Origin: Nereocystis luetkeana
Taxonomy: Eukaryota > Sar > Phaeophyceae > Laminariales > Laminariaceae
Assembly: GCA_031213475.1 (NCBI GenBank)
Contig: JARUPZ010000014.1
Location: 2,418,001-2,482,000 of the forward strand
Direction: 5' to 3'
Length of the DNA stretch: 64,000 bases
The notes under the pieces were generated by a model, which had not been told where the DNA came from, did not search any database, and worked only from the letters and a program-made list of their open reading frames with translations. Positions 49,901 through 59,460 of this stretch are shown piece by piece. Position 1 is the first letter of the stretch. Each line of letters begins with the position of its first letter. Made by a program: the position numbers and the translations under genes.

Positions 49901-52900
49901 CGAAGTTTCCGTACCTGTCTCGCAGGGTGTTGAGGATGGGGATTGTTCTTCCCCATGATAGTTATCGTCGTCGCTGTCATTCGAGATAGCGGTTCGACGA
50001 CGTTTGGAAGTTTTTTCTCTTCTCTCAACGGAGAATTGCTCGAAGTACTGAGGGTAAGTCAAATCGTCGCAGAAGGGAGAAATTGGACGGCCGAAGTATC
50101 TCATGAGCCCAGACACGGCAGCGTCGGCAGCAGCTTGGTGCTTGTCGCGCTCGTCTGCTTCGTCCTGAACAACGGGCTGCTCTCCCTTAAGGTGGACGTA
50201 AAGCAGGTCGACTGAAGGTGTTCGCTCTTGCGTGGTGAATCCGAAAATTTGCCACATGGCCTGTGAACTCGTTATGTATCGGACGCTCCTGTATGCCTCT
50301 ATCTCATATTTACCGGACGAAACTCTAGCACGTATTGTGTCTGCCTAGTTGTAGGCGTACTTGTAAAGGTAGGCGATGACCGCCATGGCTGTAACTAAGT
50401 CGACGCAAATGTGGCAGTCATACTTCATGAACAAATATGGGTTGTAGGGGACGATGTCGCGGTTATCGATGTCGGTGTCGACTGTTTTGTTTTCGCCGTT
50501 TTTGCACCTGATTGTGGCTCTGTCGCCGTTGTTAAAGAGGCTCGTATTCGGCTCTACCCGAGTCATTTGTGTGAAGTGTTGAGGGTAATGCTTCTGGCAG
50601 TATTTCTTGTGTGTTTTTGTTTACTTTCATGCAAGGTGCGGATGGGTTGTGTTTTCCACATTTCTTGTGAACCATGTATTTGAGCACCTTGGCCCGAAGC
50701 TCTCCGTTGGCAATTGAGGCGTCCGGTAGATTTGTCCAAATCCGATCGTCGACCTGACCCCGCTTTTCTGGGCTTGCTCCGTCGTCCTTAACGATGATAT
50801 ATATGCGCATGTACGACGCCTATGGCTTGGTATTCAATGACATACATTATGTATGTACATTTTCCGAAGAGTGTGCTTTTGAGATCAGCGAGGAGGTGCT
50901 TGAGCTTGAATTTTGAAAACGCGGTCAACTAGGTCTGGCCTGTCCATACCGGTCTGACCAGGCAGGAGGTTTGCTAGTACTTCGGGCCAGGTTGGTGATC
51001 CTGTGTAAATGCCACCATTAAGGTTGGGGGACCCATGCGCGCGACAACGGTCATTGCGTCTAGTTGTTTCCTTTTTCTGTGTACATGTGACCCGTGAAAG
51101 CTTGCGGGTAAACGTTTACCTACGGCAGCAGCGGCAGGATCTACAGGATTTGCGTATGGTTATCGGTGCGTTAGCATGAACGATGTTCATCGGTGGGTTT
51201 ACCTGACCTGCCAGATCTATAACATCTGAATCATCTGCAGGGTCTGTAAGGTTTGATAGAAATGCACCTGAATCGGAGATTGATTTATCTGAGTGACTCT
51301 TGATCCATCTGTAAATCTTAACCGGGCGAGATCAGTAAGATTTGCATGAACGGCACATACACGTTTCGTCGGGAAGACGATGTGAAGTGTTGGTCGTGTT
51401 CTACAGTAGTAGTAGGACCCGCTGGCGAAAGGCAACCGGTGAGAGTCAAGGAGTCTTGGTGGATAGTGTCGTGGAATGTAGTGAGTGATTCAGGATGGCG
51501 TGGTGGCGTAGGCCTAACGTAGACTTCACAGCAGGCGTTATCCTCTAAAAGGGTTTAACCCCTTTAGAACCGCAGTCCCATTTTAGGGACGAACTACTTG
51601 AAGTTTGAGTGGTTCGTCCCCAAAACGGGACTGCGGTTCTAAAAGGGTTAAGGTGAGAGCAAGGATGACATTTTTTGCATCATCGGAAATTTCTTGGCGT
51701 ATGTCGCTGGAGGTAGGAATTTTCTTGGTACGAACTTCAAACTACAACAACTGACTGCAGACAGAGTACGTTGTACGTATATTTGAAACCGTACAGAATG
51801 TCATGATTTTTTGGGAGGTCCACGAGACACGAGACCCGCCCCATACAACACCGCACCTTCTCTTCTGCCTTGATGAACGTACTACAGTACATCTCCAACT
51901 GCATCTCCTGGGCCTGCACCTACCACACCAGCGCCTGTTTGGTCATCGGTCTCTGCCTCCCAAGCTTCGTCGCCGTCGACCTGTGCCTCTTTTCCTGCGG
52001 CTTCATCCGCCGTACACCTCGTCGACGGAGACATAGACCCAGCTAGGTCGCTCCCCGACCTGTGCCCCCGGAACGGCTGTGGAGTGCCGCTTTTATGAAA
52101 CAAAACCCTCGGACCGACCGACCCATAGTTGGGTCTATGTCTCCGTCGACGAGGTTTACGGCGGATGAAGCCGCAGGAAAAGAGGCACAGGTCGACGGCG
52201 ACGAAGCTTGGGAGGCAGAGATCGATGACCAAACAGGCGCTGGTGTGGTAGGTGCAGGCCCAGGAGATGCAGCAGGAGATGCAGTAGGCAGCGGCGGAAA
52301 AGGATCGGTGGCGGTGCAAGTGCTAGAAGATGATTTAGCAGGAGGAGGTGGCGATGATGTCGAAGTCGAGTTGTTGATGCGGGAGCTGGCCCGAGTCATT
52401 GGCGTGAAGATGTTTTGTGGATGCTCGATGGGAGACGTGGAGAAGATGGTCGGATTGATGTGTGTGCTTGCATGTGTGCGGCGTGGTGTCCTGGGCATGA
52501 TCGTATTGTATGCAGCTATTTTGAAATGAGCAGTTTCTTAATTTTGTTGCCATGGGCAGTAGAATCATTTTCAACAACGAGGAGGAGTCGTACCTCTGCT
52601 GCAATTGCAGCTATGAAGAAAACAAAATGCGGCTAAAAAAACGAAGCTCCGGGTAGGTTTCCAATCCTATTGCGCCGAAACAAAAATACGTGGCGACGAT
52701 CACTCGATTGCTCGAGTGTGCCGAGCACGAGACACGGCACACACACCGTTCGTGGCTCTGACGAAGGGAAAGGCTCGAAGCGCGGCTGTTGGCCAAGAAG
52801 TGACGGGAGCACGATCACGCAACTCGAGCAGCACTCGCCTGTAGTTTTGTGCTGGTTTGTACTGCTGGACAAGAACAATAATATTTTTGCAGCCAACAAT

Positions 52901-55900
52901 CAACAAAATTATTACGAAGAGCGGGGTAGGTTTCCAACAAATTGCACCGTCAAAGAACACTTGTACAAAGGGCAATGAACACTCGGTCGGCTACTACACG
53001 CAACGTGAGGTACATGCAAACATCCGAAAAGTGATGGATCGCACCGAGATACTGAAATAATGCTGCCAGGTTGTACAGCAGCAGGAGCAACACCCAACAG
53101 CACTCGAGCAGCACTCGTACGTCTGTCGTTGCCGTGCTTGTACTGCTGTACTGCTCGAGCATCACTCAAGCGCACGAGCTTGAGTAGGTTTCCTGGCCTA
53201 TGAAACAATTATAATTGCATCGCAAAAAAACGATCAGTCGACGAGCACGAGATGAAAACGAGCACGACGTGGCTAAACAGTCACGGGCACACGAGCACTA
53301 AGCAGCAGTAGTATTAAAAGGACCCAGCGGCACTTGAGCAACAACACTCCACTCGAGCGGCACTCGTGCGCCTGTTGTTGCTGTAGTTTTACCGTTGTGG
53401 GTAGCACGAGCTCGAGCAGCACTACTGTGTGTTGTTTGTTGCAGTTGCATTTACAGCAAGAAAATAAAAGAGGATAATATTTGCAGCTCAAAACACGAAG
53501 ATCCGGGTAGGTTTCCGAGCCCCGGGGTGGCTTTTCGGAAGTGGGACCCCACCCCCTTAGTTGCTTGCTGGGTTCTGTGACTTTGACCATCTAGAGCATG
53601 GGCCACGGAGCCCGGCCGGAGCCAACATTTGCACGGTACTATCCACACCGGCCCCCTTTGGGCCCTTGCAGCAGGAAGCACGAGAAAAGACCTGCGTCCA
53701 AACGAGAAAAGTGAACTATTCCGGGAAAAACGGCCATTTGGTACAAAGTAATATATGATACGCTGGTATGGTATTATATGGTATGGTATGGTATAGTATC
53801 GTGTGGACGCCTTCGTACGCAGGCAAGGAACGACATGGGCCAAAAAAACAAGTGCTTCGATATATACTTGGTGTTTATGTACGGTACGAGCCGTCTTTTT
53901 AGGTCGGGATTGGGCAGGCCTTCGAGAGCTTGAAATGCTTTTACACCCGTTCCCACTTGTCACTTTTCTCCGATGACACTTGGAGGGTGCTGCTTTGCAT
54001 AGATATCTCTAAAAACATCAATGTTATGCGTTCGAACTGCCGAAATGGCTTCGCGCCCGACAGTACCTGTCTCCTATTAAGCCCTTTGGCACTTCAAGGC
54101 ACGCCTTAAAGGGCAAAAAGTGTTCGAAGTGACGATATATTTCAGCATCGGTCCCGACAAGCTGTCCGGGCTGCTAAGGTACGAGCTGTGTACCGTATTG
54201 ACTATTTAGTAGCAGCAATGCAAGGGTACCTCCGACACACACCGCATGATGGTATTAATAGTCGTTCTGCTACACGCTCTCACTTGGCGGTTGACAACAC
54301 TTACAGCTTTGACTGCATTGACTGCATGTGGCACAGTTTTCGTTTAGTTCGTTTCACCTGAGTCCTTAAGGGTCACCGAAGGGTTTCCTAAGGGTTTCCA
54401 AAGGGGTTAACAGCATGTTTACTTCCCGTGCGTCCGCCGCCAGGTGGATATCGGAGGTGCGCGACAGCGTCCAAGACAAGTGGCCGTACCTCAGCTTGCT
54501 GCCGGAGCAAAGGGGTGGGCAGCCGTGCCGGGCGGTGGGCGGGGTAAACACAGTGGTTCCTCTCGTGGTTCGCGTTCCAAAATATTCTGAAGGGCCCGAT
54601 GGAAACCCCGAGGTGGCTCTGGGATATGACGTGAGTGGAGTGACTTCGATTCTAGTCAACCCTTCCAACAATAGAAAAGTCGGTTTATTGCCCCTCCGCC
54701 AATTAAAAAGCTCGGGTCAGTCCCTCCAGCAATAGAAAAGGCTCCCTCGAGGTTCGCGTTCCGATAACGTCCGAAGGACCCGACCGAAAACCCGAGGTGG
54801 CGCTGCGCTACCACGAGTGCGTAATCTCAGCCCTACACGAGTAGAAAATACCTGTTCGGCCCCTCGTCCAACGGATTACTATTAATAGCGTTGCTTGCTC
54901 GGTTTTCTATGGCCTCTTCTTATTTCCTACTGTACTGTCTATGAAAGACCGAGATTTGAGCAACGCAGTGCCGGAGGGGAAATATAATAGGACTAGAAGG
55001 CTCGCTTCAGCCAGCCCGGTTTAGTCAGGGTCTCCGCCCATGGAAAGGCTAGGTTTGACCTTTTACTGATAGAAGAGCCCGGTTCAGTCAACGTCTTCAC
55101 CGATATAAACGCTCGGCTTAGTAGCCCCTAGGCTCCACCAATAGAAAATACCCCTGTTGAGCGCATCCACCAATAGACCTAGGCTCCACCGATAGAACAC
55201 CCGGGTTCAGCCCCTCCATCAACAGAAAAGCTCCTGATTTATTGCCTCCTTCAGTAGAAAATCCTCGTTCCGCCCAGCAATAGAAAGCTTGGTTTGGCCC
55301 TGCACCAATGAAAGAGCCCAGCTCTGTTCGGCCTCTCCTCCGATAGAAAAGTCCCCGGTTCGGCCCCTCCACCAATAGAAAGGCTCACTTCGGTCCCTTC
55401 TCCAATAGAAAACCCCCCGCTTTAGCCCTCATCCAGCACTAGAAAAAGGTTGGGGGGGGTGGGAGGGGGTGTGGGGGGGCGGGGAGGGGAGGTAGGGAGA
55501 ATGGGGGGTGGAGGGTAGGGGGTGGGGGGCGGGGATAGGGGAGGAGTCATCGAAGAGGCTTGGGAGGTCTGTTTTAGCGCTATGTTACCACTGTGTTGCC
55601 GATGCCAGCCTGATTGATATCGTGAAAAGCCGATGCATCATGACTATGAATAGCGGTGTGAAGTCATACGGACGCTCCTTCTTACCGTACCTACGCACCA
55701 CACACCACACCAGGACCTCCGGCTGTTTCATCGCCTCCTGTCGGAGGACATCAGCAGGCTTCTTCCCCAAGGTAGGTCGTTATTCTCCCATCCCATCCTA
55801 TCCTATCATATCCTATCCTATTCTATCTTATCCGATAAGTCTGGAGTTGTTGTTGTTGTTGCTGTTGTTGCTGTTCATGTTGGTGTTGTTGGCGTTGTCG

Positions 55901-58900
55901 TATTGTTGGTGTTGTTCGTTGTTGTATTGTTTCTGTTACTCCTGTTGCTGTAATTCTTGGTGTTGGTGCTGTCTTTGTTGTTGTTACCGTCACTTTACTT
56001 TTGTTGTTGTTGTTCTCCTGAGTGTCTTTGTTGTTGTTGATCTCACGCTAACTCATTGCCATATTCCAGCCCGCGTTTCCCAAGAGAAGACACAAGGTAC
56101 CGTATCCCCATTTGTGTCCTGTTCGACGATTCGACGATTTCCATCTGACTGACCGCGAAAAACAAGTACACACCAATCGAAAACGTATCGACGGACATGC
56201 AGGACGTGCGACCACCCCTCGTCCAACCCAAGGACCCTTCCTTTACCCTTCCCTCCCACTCCCCAGACTTGGCTGTGGGAGACCGCGCGTCGGCTCGTCT
56301 TCGAGTGCTGTTTGGCCAGCCGGTTAAGCTCGGTGGGGCGAGCTTTGGCGTGGTGCGCATCGCTCTCGGCGCTGACATGCTCATCGACACCTTCTGCAGC
56401 GGTATCCCTCCGACCGCGGCAGCGGGGAGTGGCGGTGGCAACGGCGACGATGCTATTATTGGGCAGAACGGAGCCATAGACCGGCTCCTTGCGCAGGTGA
56501 CCAAATATTTAGCAGGTTTAGCAGGTGGATAAGCCTCGGCAACCTTCGACCATCTCGCCATGCTGTTTCTCCATCAACTGTGACATATAGTGCCTTTTCT
56601 TATTTTCTTCTTTCTGGATGTTAATGGTATGGTATAAGTGACCCATGTCGAAGCTCGTGCTTCGCGGTGTAGGAAGGCAGACACAATAATTTCGGTTTTC
56701 TTTATTGACTGTACTTTTCTTTCGGGGAGTGTTTATGAATGATCAACGTTGAAGCTCATGCTGCACATTATCAGATGGCACATGCAATAACATTGAGACT
56801 AAACGATCGTAGAGCCACACTTCCTTCCTCAAATGTATCCTTTGGTATCATTTAGTCCAAGGGGTACTAGTGCGCAATGACATAATTTATACCGGTATAT
56901 AATATGTAACCCTGTAGCGTGGCACCGTGGTGTGATTGATCAACAATGCCTCTTTAACCGTTTTACTATTTACTCCAAAAACGACTCAACTAAAGGTTTC
57001 AGTAGTTTAGTGCTGTTGTACCGTTTTCCGTCTCCGAGTCCAAGTAGTTTATGCCCCAATTTAGGAGTGTAGTTGCGCGTGTAGAGGAGTTCCCCCTTTC
57101 GGGGCTTGAGAGTTGAAAAGCAGAGACAAAAACGTAACCGATTAGGTACGTACGGAAGCATCGGCTACACGAAGCAGCCCGGGCTGCTGGGGTGTAATGG
57201 GGGATGATAATTTTTGCCCATGACCTACAGCGGAGCGAGAAATTGTGCGATACGCGCGCAAGCTTGGTGGCACGTGTCCTGCTTTGCGCTCACTCTACTA
57301 CACTACTGTAGGTAGTTGAAATACTGAGTGATACCACACATATTTGTAATCTGTTTGGCTAGACTATGCACCTGAGCTCCGAAAGGGTTGACATCGAGAC
57401 TATCGTGTACATCGCTTGTGTTTTCGAGGAATCGTATGCATTGTTTCACCTCCATCGAGGGGTCGTGCTAGTGATAGTTTTTCGCTACCCACGAGTAGCC
57501 AGTAGCCTACCGAGTCGCTGATGGTTAAAATAATCGCCTCTAGCGACCAGACCAAAGCAACACAAGGTAATACGGTAATACAAGCAGCGCGATATGTCAA
57601 ACGCCATTTTAGTACGACTAGTTCACATGTACGACACAACGAAAGTGTCGTTTCGTGTGTTCATTATTTAAAATCTCGGAAGCCCCATCAAGAATATCGA
57701 TGAACGACGACCATGGTTCTTTGGGTTCGTCTTTTGTAATAGGGTCTCCGTGTTTGTTTCTTTTAGTTTTTGAGGTATGACAAGCGTGCTCTTCTCGTGC
57801 ACTCTCTCCCTCCTCTTCTCCTTCTCATCCTGTCATCTTGAACGATAAATCAACACAACTGGCCTTGGAGTGCCCTTTACTTCATCAAGTCTCCAGAGCT
57901 GAAGCTCATGCAACCTTTCGGCTAACCCCGACTGACAGCAGTGCATGCCTCCTGCGGACTGCCTGGCGTAACCCAGCAGCCGCACCACCACACGCCTCAT
58001 GCGGAGATCCCGCCAATAGGTTATGAGCCTCATGCGCCAATCCCGCTAAGAAAATCTTAGGGTAAGTAAAGCTAATGGCGGGGAAGTGGTGCCGAGTTAC
58101 CGTGGGCATCCGTATGCCTCGGAAACCTAACTTATAAGCTGCTACGACGCGCTCTATGCTAATTGTAGTCTCTACTGACAGAATATCATCTAGAGGGACT
58201 GCTCAACAGTATATACAGATATTAGTCGGGGTGAAATAAGTGACAAATAGCTTTTTCAGGAGATTATATATACCTGGCACTATTGCTATCTACTGTAGTA
58301 CCTGGGGGGCTGTTGATACCTAATTCCTGACTTGCTCCTCACTTTTTCGTTTGACTTGTGCCTGTGTATCTCTTTTATTCTCCGCGCGGCTCCGCTTGGT
58401 AGGACCGGCTTGCCGTGAACAAGTGCGCCCTGATGGCTCGTCACTGGCACACGCTCAAGGCCGCCGCAACTGGAACTCCACCAACCCCGCCGGCAGGTAC
58501 GTACGCGCGAGAGAAAAAGTTAACAACGGTCAACCGGTAGGTCCTCTCTTGACAGACAACCGATCAGCATTTTGTTTTCATCCTCAGCATTTTCTCTCCC
58601 AACCTCTACGCACTCCCTCGCTTTGTGTCCGTTGAAAAACACAACGAATGCTCCAGGGTGCGACTCTCACTCTCTCAACTACCGTAAAGAGCATTGGGTT
58701 CGCACAGGCACGCAACCATTTTTCGGCTCTCCTTTTTTTCCAAAACGGGGATGTTTCCAGTACCGAACGAGACGTTTTCTGAACAATCTGGTCCAGAGAC
58801 TTCCGATAATCAAATGTTCGACTCTAGCACCTTCACCGCTGTCGAGAGAAAACGAGAGAGCGCTGAAAGCACGATCGTATCCCTGTGGGAAGTCAACGCT

Positions 58901-59158
58901 CTTTACGGTACACCAGGTATATACCAAGAATGTATAAGAATTAAGGCCAAGAAATTGTGTCTTTAGCGGCCTCCCCTTCATCCCCGCTATTCTCTTTCGC
59001 CGTGTGCATCGTACTCTGCAGCAGCAGCCAGGCCCAAGACCGAGCATTTCATAGAGGTGCTGTCCACCACGATTAAGAGCATGGGCAAGGACGATCTGAT
59101 CCTGTTGGAAAGCCTCGTGACAGCGCGTCAGCAAGAGCTGCATTTGGCACGAGGGTGA
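32002..59158 (+). CDS. Fold-type I PLP-dependent enzyme, class V aminotransferase / cysteine desulfurase-like (20 exons)
   Basis: Exons: 32002-32157, 32696-32847, 35376-35496, 36096-36161, 37239-37361, 38210-38407, 39124-39275, 40585-40813, 41681-41764, 42975-43109, 44019-44113, 44555-44666, 45365-45577, 46670-46812, 54444-54630, 55714-55771, 56070-56096, 56267-56496, 58403-58496 and 59028-59158 (TGA). All borders are GT-AG and all phases agree; the total is 2706 nt, 901 codons plus stop. Residues 405-410 SGSDAE and 441-448 AGEVGSGT match the cofactor-phosphate region. VVVDACQ gives the PLP-ring Asp (about 545). TGSKF gives the Schiff-base Lys (about 572). FGQPVKLGG and RIALGAD mark the C-terminal domain. 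Substrate is unknown. The first five exons are joined on phase and splice sites only; exons 6-20 are firmer. The 39-kb-side and 54-kb-side exons are separated by a 7.6 kb transposon-filled intron. Confidence 0.8.
33280..33350. repeat. CAG/AGC trinucleotide repeat in gene 2 intron
   Basis: An interrupted (AGC)n tract lies in the intron between exons 2 and 3. The Ala-rich and Leu-rich open frames here are products of the repeat. Confidence 0.7.
33966..34145. mobile_element. TA-flanked MITE interrupted by a piggyBac-like MITE
   Basis: The outer element has TIRs CAGGGGGTCATAG and GGTCCCCCG, each bounded by TA. It shares the interior GACCAAATATTGT with the intact 110-bp member at 36969-37078 (opposite orientation). 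From 34043 it is interrupted by the TTAA-CCCCTTTAGAACCGCAG element, after which TGGTCCCCCGTA resumes the outer sequence. Confidence 0.6.
34047..34133. mobile_element. piggyBac-like MITE, nested copy
   Basis: Starts after TTAA (34043-34046) with CCCCTTTAGAACCGCAGTCC. It ends with the inverted match CGGGACTACGGTTCCAAAGG, near 34133. The right-hand TTAA is not preserved. Confidence 0.6.
34858..34912. repeat. CTA/ACT trinucleotide repeat
   Basis: An (ACT)n tract with a few interruptions lies in a gene 2 intron. Confidence 0.8.
36969..37078. mobile_element. TA-flanked MITE, intact (110 bp)
   Basis: Termini TACGGGGGACCATAGT and ACTATGGTCCCCCGTA are a perfect 16-bp inverted repeat. Taking TA as the target duplication leaves CGGGGGACC termini. 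A TA duplication suggests a Tc1/mariner or pogo-type parent, but no autonomous copy is in the window. Confidence 0.6.
38440..38690. repeat. GGT-based microsatellite in gene 2 intron
   Basis: An imperfect (GGT)n / (GGTAGT)n tract begins about 35 bp after the donor of exon 6. All six frames are open across it with Gly-, Val- or Thr-rich products. None is a gene. Confidence 0.8.
38945..39045. repeat. CCCT / CTCCCT pyrimidine tract before exon 7
   Basis: (CCCT)n-rich tract about 80 bp upstream of the acceptor of exon 7. It may also serve as an extended polypyrimidine tract. Confidence 0.7.
40919..40974. repeat. ATT trinucleotide microsatellite
   Basis: About 17 uninterrupted ATT units, in the intron after exon 8. 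A (TA)n run of about 26 nt follows at 41202-41228. Confidence 0.9.
41681..41764 (+). CDS. Exon 9 of gene 2: PLP phosphate-binding motif
   Basis: This 28-codon exon lies between GCGATAG| and |GTATCA. It encodes VFLTPSGSDAEFLPTALA, the family's small-residue loop that follows a beta strand. It is too short to stand out as an open frame. It fills the expected gap between exons 8 and 10 in phase 0. Confidence 0.8.
41788..41830. mobile_element. piggyBac-like MITE, one end only
   Basis: CTAACCCCTTTAGAACCG is the left end of the family. The matching right end is missing, so only a remnant is left. Confidence 0.45.
44405..44520. repeat. C-rich low-complexity tract before exon 12
   Basis: Runs of CCCCC and CCACCC occupy about 115 bp ending shortly before the acceptor of exon 12. 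No coding value. Confidence 0.7.
45365..45577 (+). CDS. Exon 13 of gene 2: catalytic core with PLP lysine
   Basis: 71 codons, phase 0 at both ends. It starts VVVDACQLRSEAENIRKY and carries TGSKFYCGPPFCGAVLFP. The Asp of VVVDACQ would bind the pyridine nitrogen and the Lys of TGSKF would form the internal aldimine. It ends with GFQDYFTRHE before GTATGT. Confidence 0.85.
46040..46480. repeat. Degenerate CGATAT/ATATCG-rich stretch
   Basis: Palindromic hexamers of the GATATC and CGATAT type recur every 15-40 bp without a fixed period, in the intron before exon 14. Confidence 0.45.
46883..47183. repeat. Tandem duplication, 152-bp unit
   Basis: GTCGCAAGTTGAAAAGTGAG begins at 46883 and again at 47035. 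The copies stay close through GACGCGAAGAGTAGTCGTG to CTCTCGCATATC. It lies just after the donor of exon 14. Confidence 0.75.
47532..47918 (-). CDS. OTU-like cysteine protease ORF linked to the Helitron
   Basis: A 128-codon frame starts with a Ser/Asn/Asp-rich linker and then EVGDGACLLKCIARHVF. This resembles the OTU catalytic loop, with Asp two residues before the Cys. RHQLLAHMSEHMHDV follows, as after that loop in OTU proteins. No catalytic His box is evident before the frame ends, so it may be a partial domain. It lies directly downstream of the helicase on the same strand. OTU-like domains are known in some Helitron-group transposons. Confidence 0.5.
   Translation of the reverse strand: MDINMTREISNRNNSKSKGDDSDDDGSDNHNSNSSQSNNSSVYSHAYWSIVNEVGDGACLLKCIARHVFDNSLLHFIGRHQLLAHMSEHMHDVVPGSGGNTFHQVITSGINEEYIKIYGFPQNTVPKR
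47990..51130 (-). mobile_element. Helitron (Rep-helicase), decayed, in intron 14 of gene 2
   Basis: Read right to left. Rep domain: VGKRLPASFHGS and DAMTVVARMGPP (about 51090-51010), then NLLPGQTGMDRPDLVDRVFK, then MYVIEYQ and the HUH motif His-Ala-His at 50803-50811. Linker: IVPYNPYLFMKYDCHICVDL (about 50480-50400). Pre-helicase: DLTYPQYFEQF and LGLVHDVDDN. PIF1-type helicase: Walker A APAGTGKT (near 49265), LIIWDE (near 49050), SGDWRQVGPVL, and C-terminal AMTINKSQGQTL and TLSRTTCRDNL. The frame changes at least twice in Rep and several more times through the helicase, with at least one in-frame stop, so it is a pseudogene copy. Terminal TC and CTRR-hairpin ends were not identified. Confidence 0.85.
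48835..49329 (-). pseudogene. Helitron PIF1-like helicase, longest open piece
   Basis: 165 codons with APAGTGKT (Walker A, ATP binding), LIIWDEV (Walker B) and FSGDWRQVGPVL (motif III type). In a full Helitron this domain unwinds DNA during rolling-circle transfer. The neighbouring helicase motifs lie in other frames (48049-48414 for the C-terminal SQGQTL motif), so the gene is broken. Confidence 0.85.
51559..51647. mobile_element. piggyBac-like MITE, intact (89 bp, TTAA flanks)
   Basis: Flanked by TTAA at 51555-51558 and 51648-51651. Termini CCCCTTTAGAACCGCAGTCC and GGGACTGCGGTTCTAAAAGG are inverted repeats with an extra match further in (TTTTAGGGAC against GTCCCCAAAA). TTAA duplication with termini starting CCC is diagnostic of piggyBac. 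At 89 bp it has no coding capacity. It lies in intron 14 of gene 2. Confidence 0.75.
51899..52272. repeat. Inverted repeat, 143-bp arms, 88-bp spacer
   Basis: Arms 51899-52041 and 52130-52272 are reverse complements with only about three differences. A transcript of either strand would form a long hairpin. Open frames on both strands (for example 52062-52529 on the plus strand and 52043-52498 on the minus) cross it but have no recognisable domain. Confidence 0.8.
52625..53600. repeat. Diverged tandem repeat, units about 250-300 bp
   Basis: GGTAGGTTTCC recurs at about 52650, 52925, 53183 and 53508. Each is followed by a CGAGCACGAG / GCACTCGAGCAGCACTCG block and a GTTGTTGCTGTAGTTTT- or TACTGCTG-like segment. 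It fills the right half of intron 14. Confidence 0.55.
54655..55450. repeat. Minisatellite, 30-45 bp units with CAATAGAAAAG
   Basis: About 15-20 diverged units of the form GGTTCAGCCCCTCCACCAATAGAAAAGCTC lie in the intron between exons 15 and 16. A G-rich tract (about 55447-55545) follows. The consensus here is my own reading of the units. Confidence 0.65.
54746..54838 (+). pseudogene. Decayed second copy of the 3' part of gene 2 exon 15
   Basis: About 90 bp here align with 54562-54654 (offset 184 bp). Shared stretches are CTCGWGGTTCGCGTTCC and CCCGAGGTGGC. The frame still reads VRVPITSEGPDRKPEVALRY against VRVPKYSEGPDGNPEVALGY in the real exon. The donor GACGTGAGT is replaced by GAGTGCG, so it cannot be spliced in the same way. 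It sits inside the CAATAGAAAAG minisatellite. Confidence 0.6.
56533..58402. other. Intron 18 of gene 2, distal part
   Basis: No exon recognised. Diverged repeat relics occur: GAAGCTCATGCTGCACATT at about 56751 (also near 35057 and 37840), one unit of the 14.7-kb minisatellite family (57000-57075), and GTGCGATACGCGCG at about 57246 (related to 36336). The exon 18 frame would run to a TAA at 56532 if the intron were retained. That would give an alternative, shorter C-terminus. Confidence 0.4.
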
Positions 59159-59460
59159 AAAAATGGTCCACCGTAAAACGCTTATTTGGTTCCGCATAGG
59201 GGCGCGATCGTTTCTCAGCGCTCGAATCTTCCACAAGGGGAGGGAGGGTTGCCTTGCCTCCGCCGAGCAGCATTCAAAGTAGGGTGTTTTTTTAGGGAAA
59301 ATTCTGGTGGAGAGCTTTCCGAAAATGTAATGCTCAACTTTGGTCCCCGTTCCGTTTTTCGACAAGGGGGAGGTTGTCAATACCGATCACTAGTATACAT
59401 TTTGGGGGAAATATCTGGTCGAGAGTTTTCTCGAAAACATGTTGTTCAACTTTGGTGTAC
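58785..59460. repeat. Diverged ~100-bp repeat, three direct copies around the last exon of gene 2
   Basis: CTGGTCCAGAGACTTCCGAT, TCTGGTGGAGAGCTTTCCGA and TCTGGTCGAGAGTTTTCTCG (about 58787, 59304 and 59416) are each followed by an ATGTTCRACT- or TTCAACTTTGGT-like block. An inverted relic CGATCGTTTCTCAGCGCTCG at 59204 pairs with AGAGCGCTGAAAGCACGATC at 58856. The last exon, 59028-59158, lies between copies. Confidence 0.45.

Noticed and set aside
52043-52529. Overlapping 150-codon frames on both strands
   Set aside because: The frames are created by the 143-bp inverted repeat and its low-complexity neighbour. They could be a Helitron N-terminus but nothing supports that.
56497-56532. Gene 2 ending at the TAA at 56532
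   Set aside because: Ending exon 18 at CAG|GTGACC and joining to 58403 keeps phase and adds a C-terminus containing NKCALMARHW, which fits the family better. The shorter end remains possible by intron retention.
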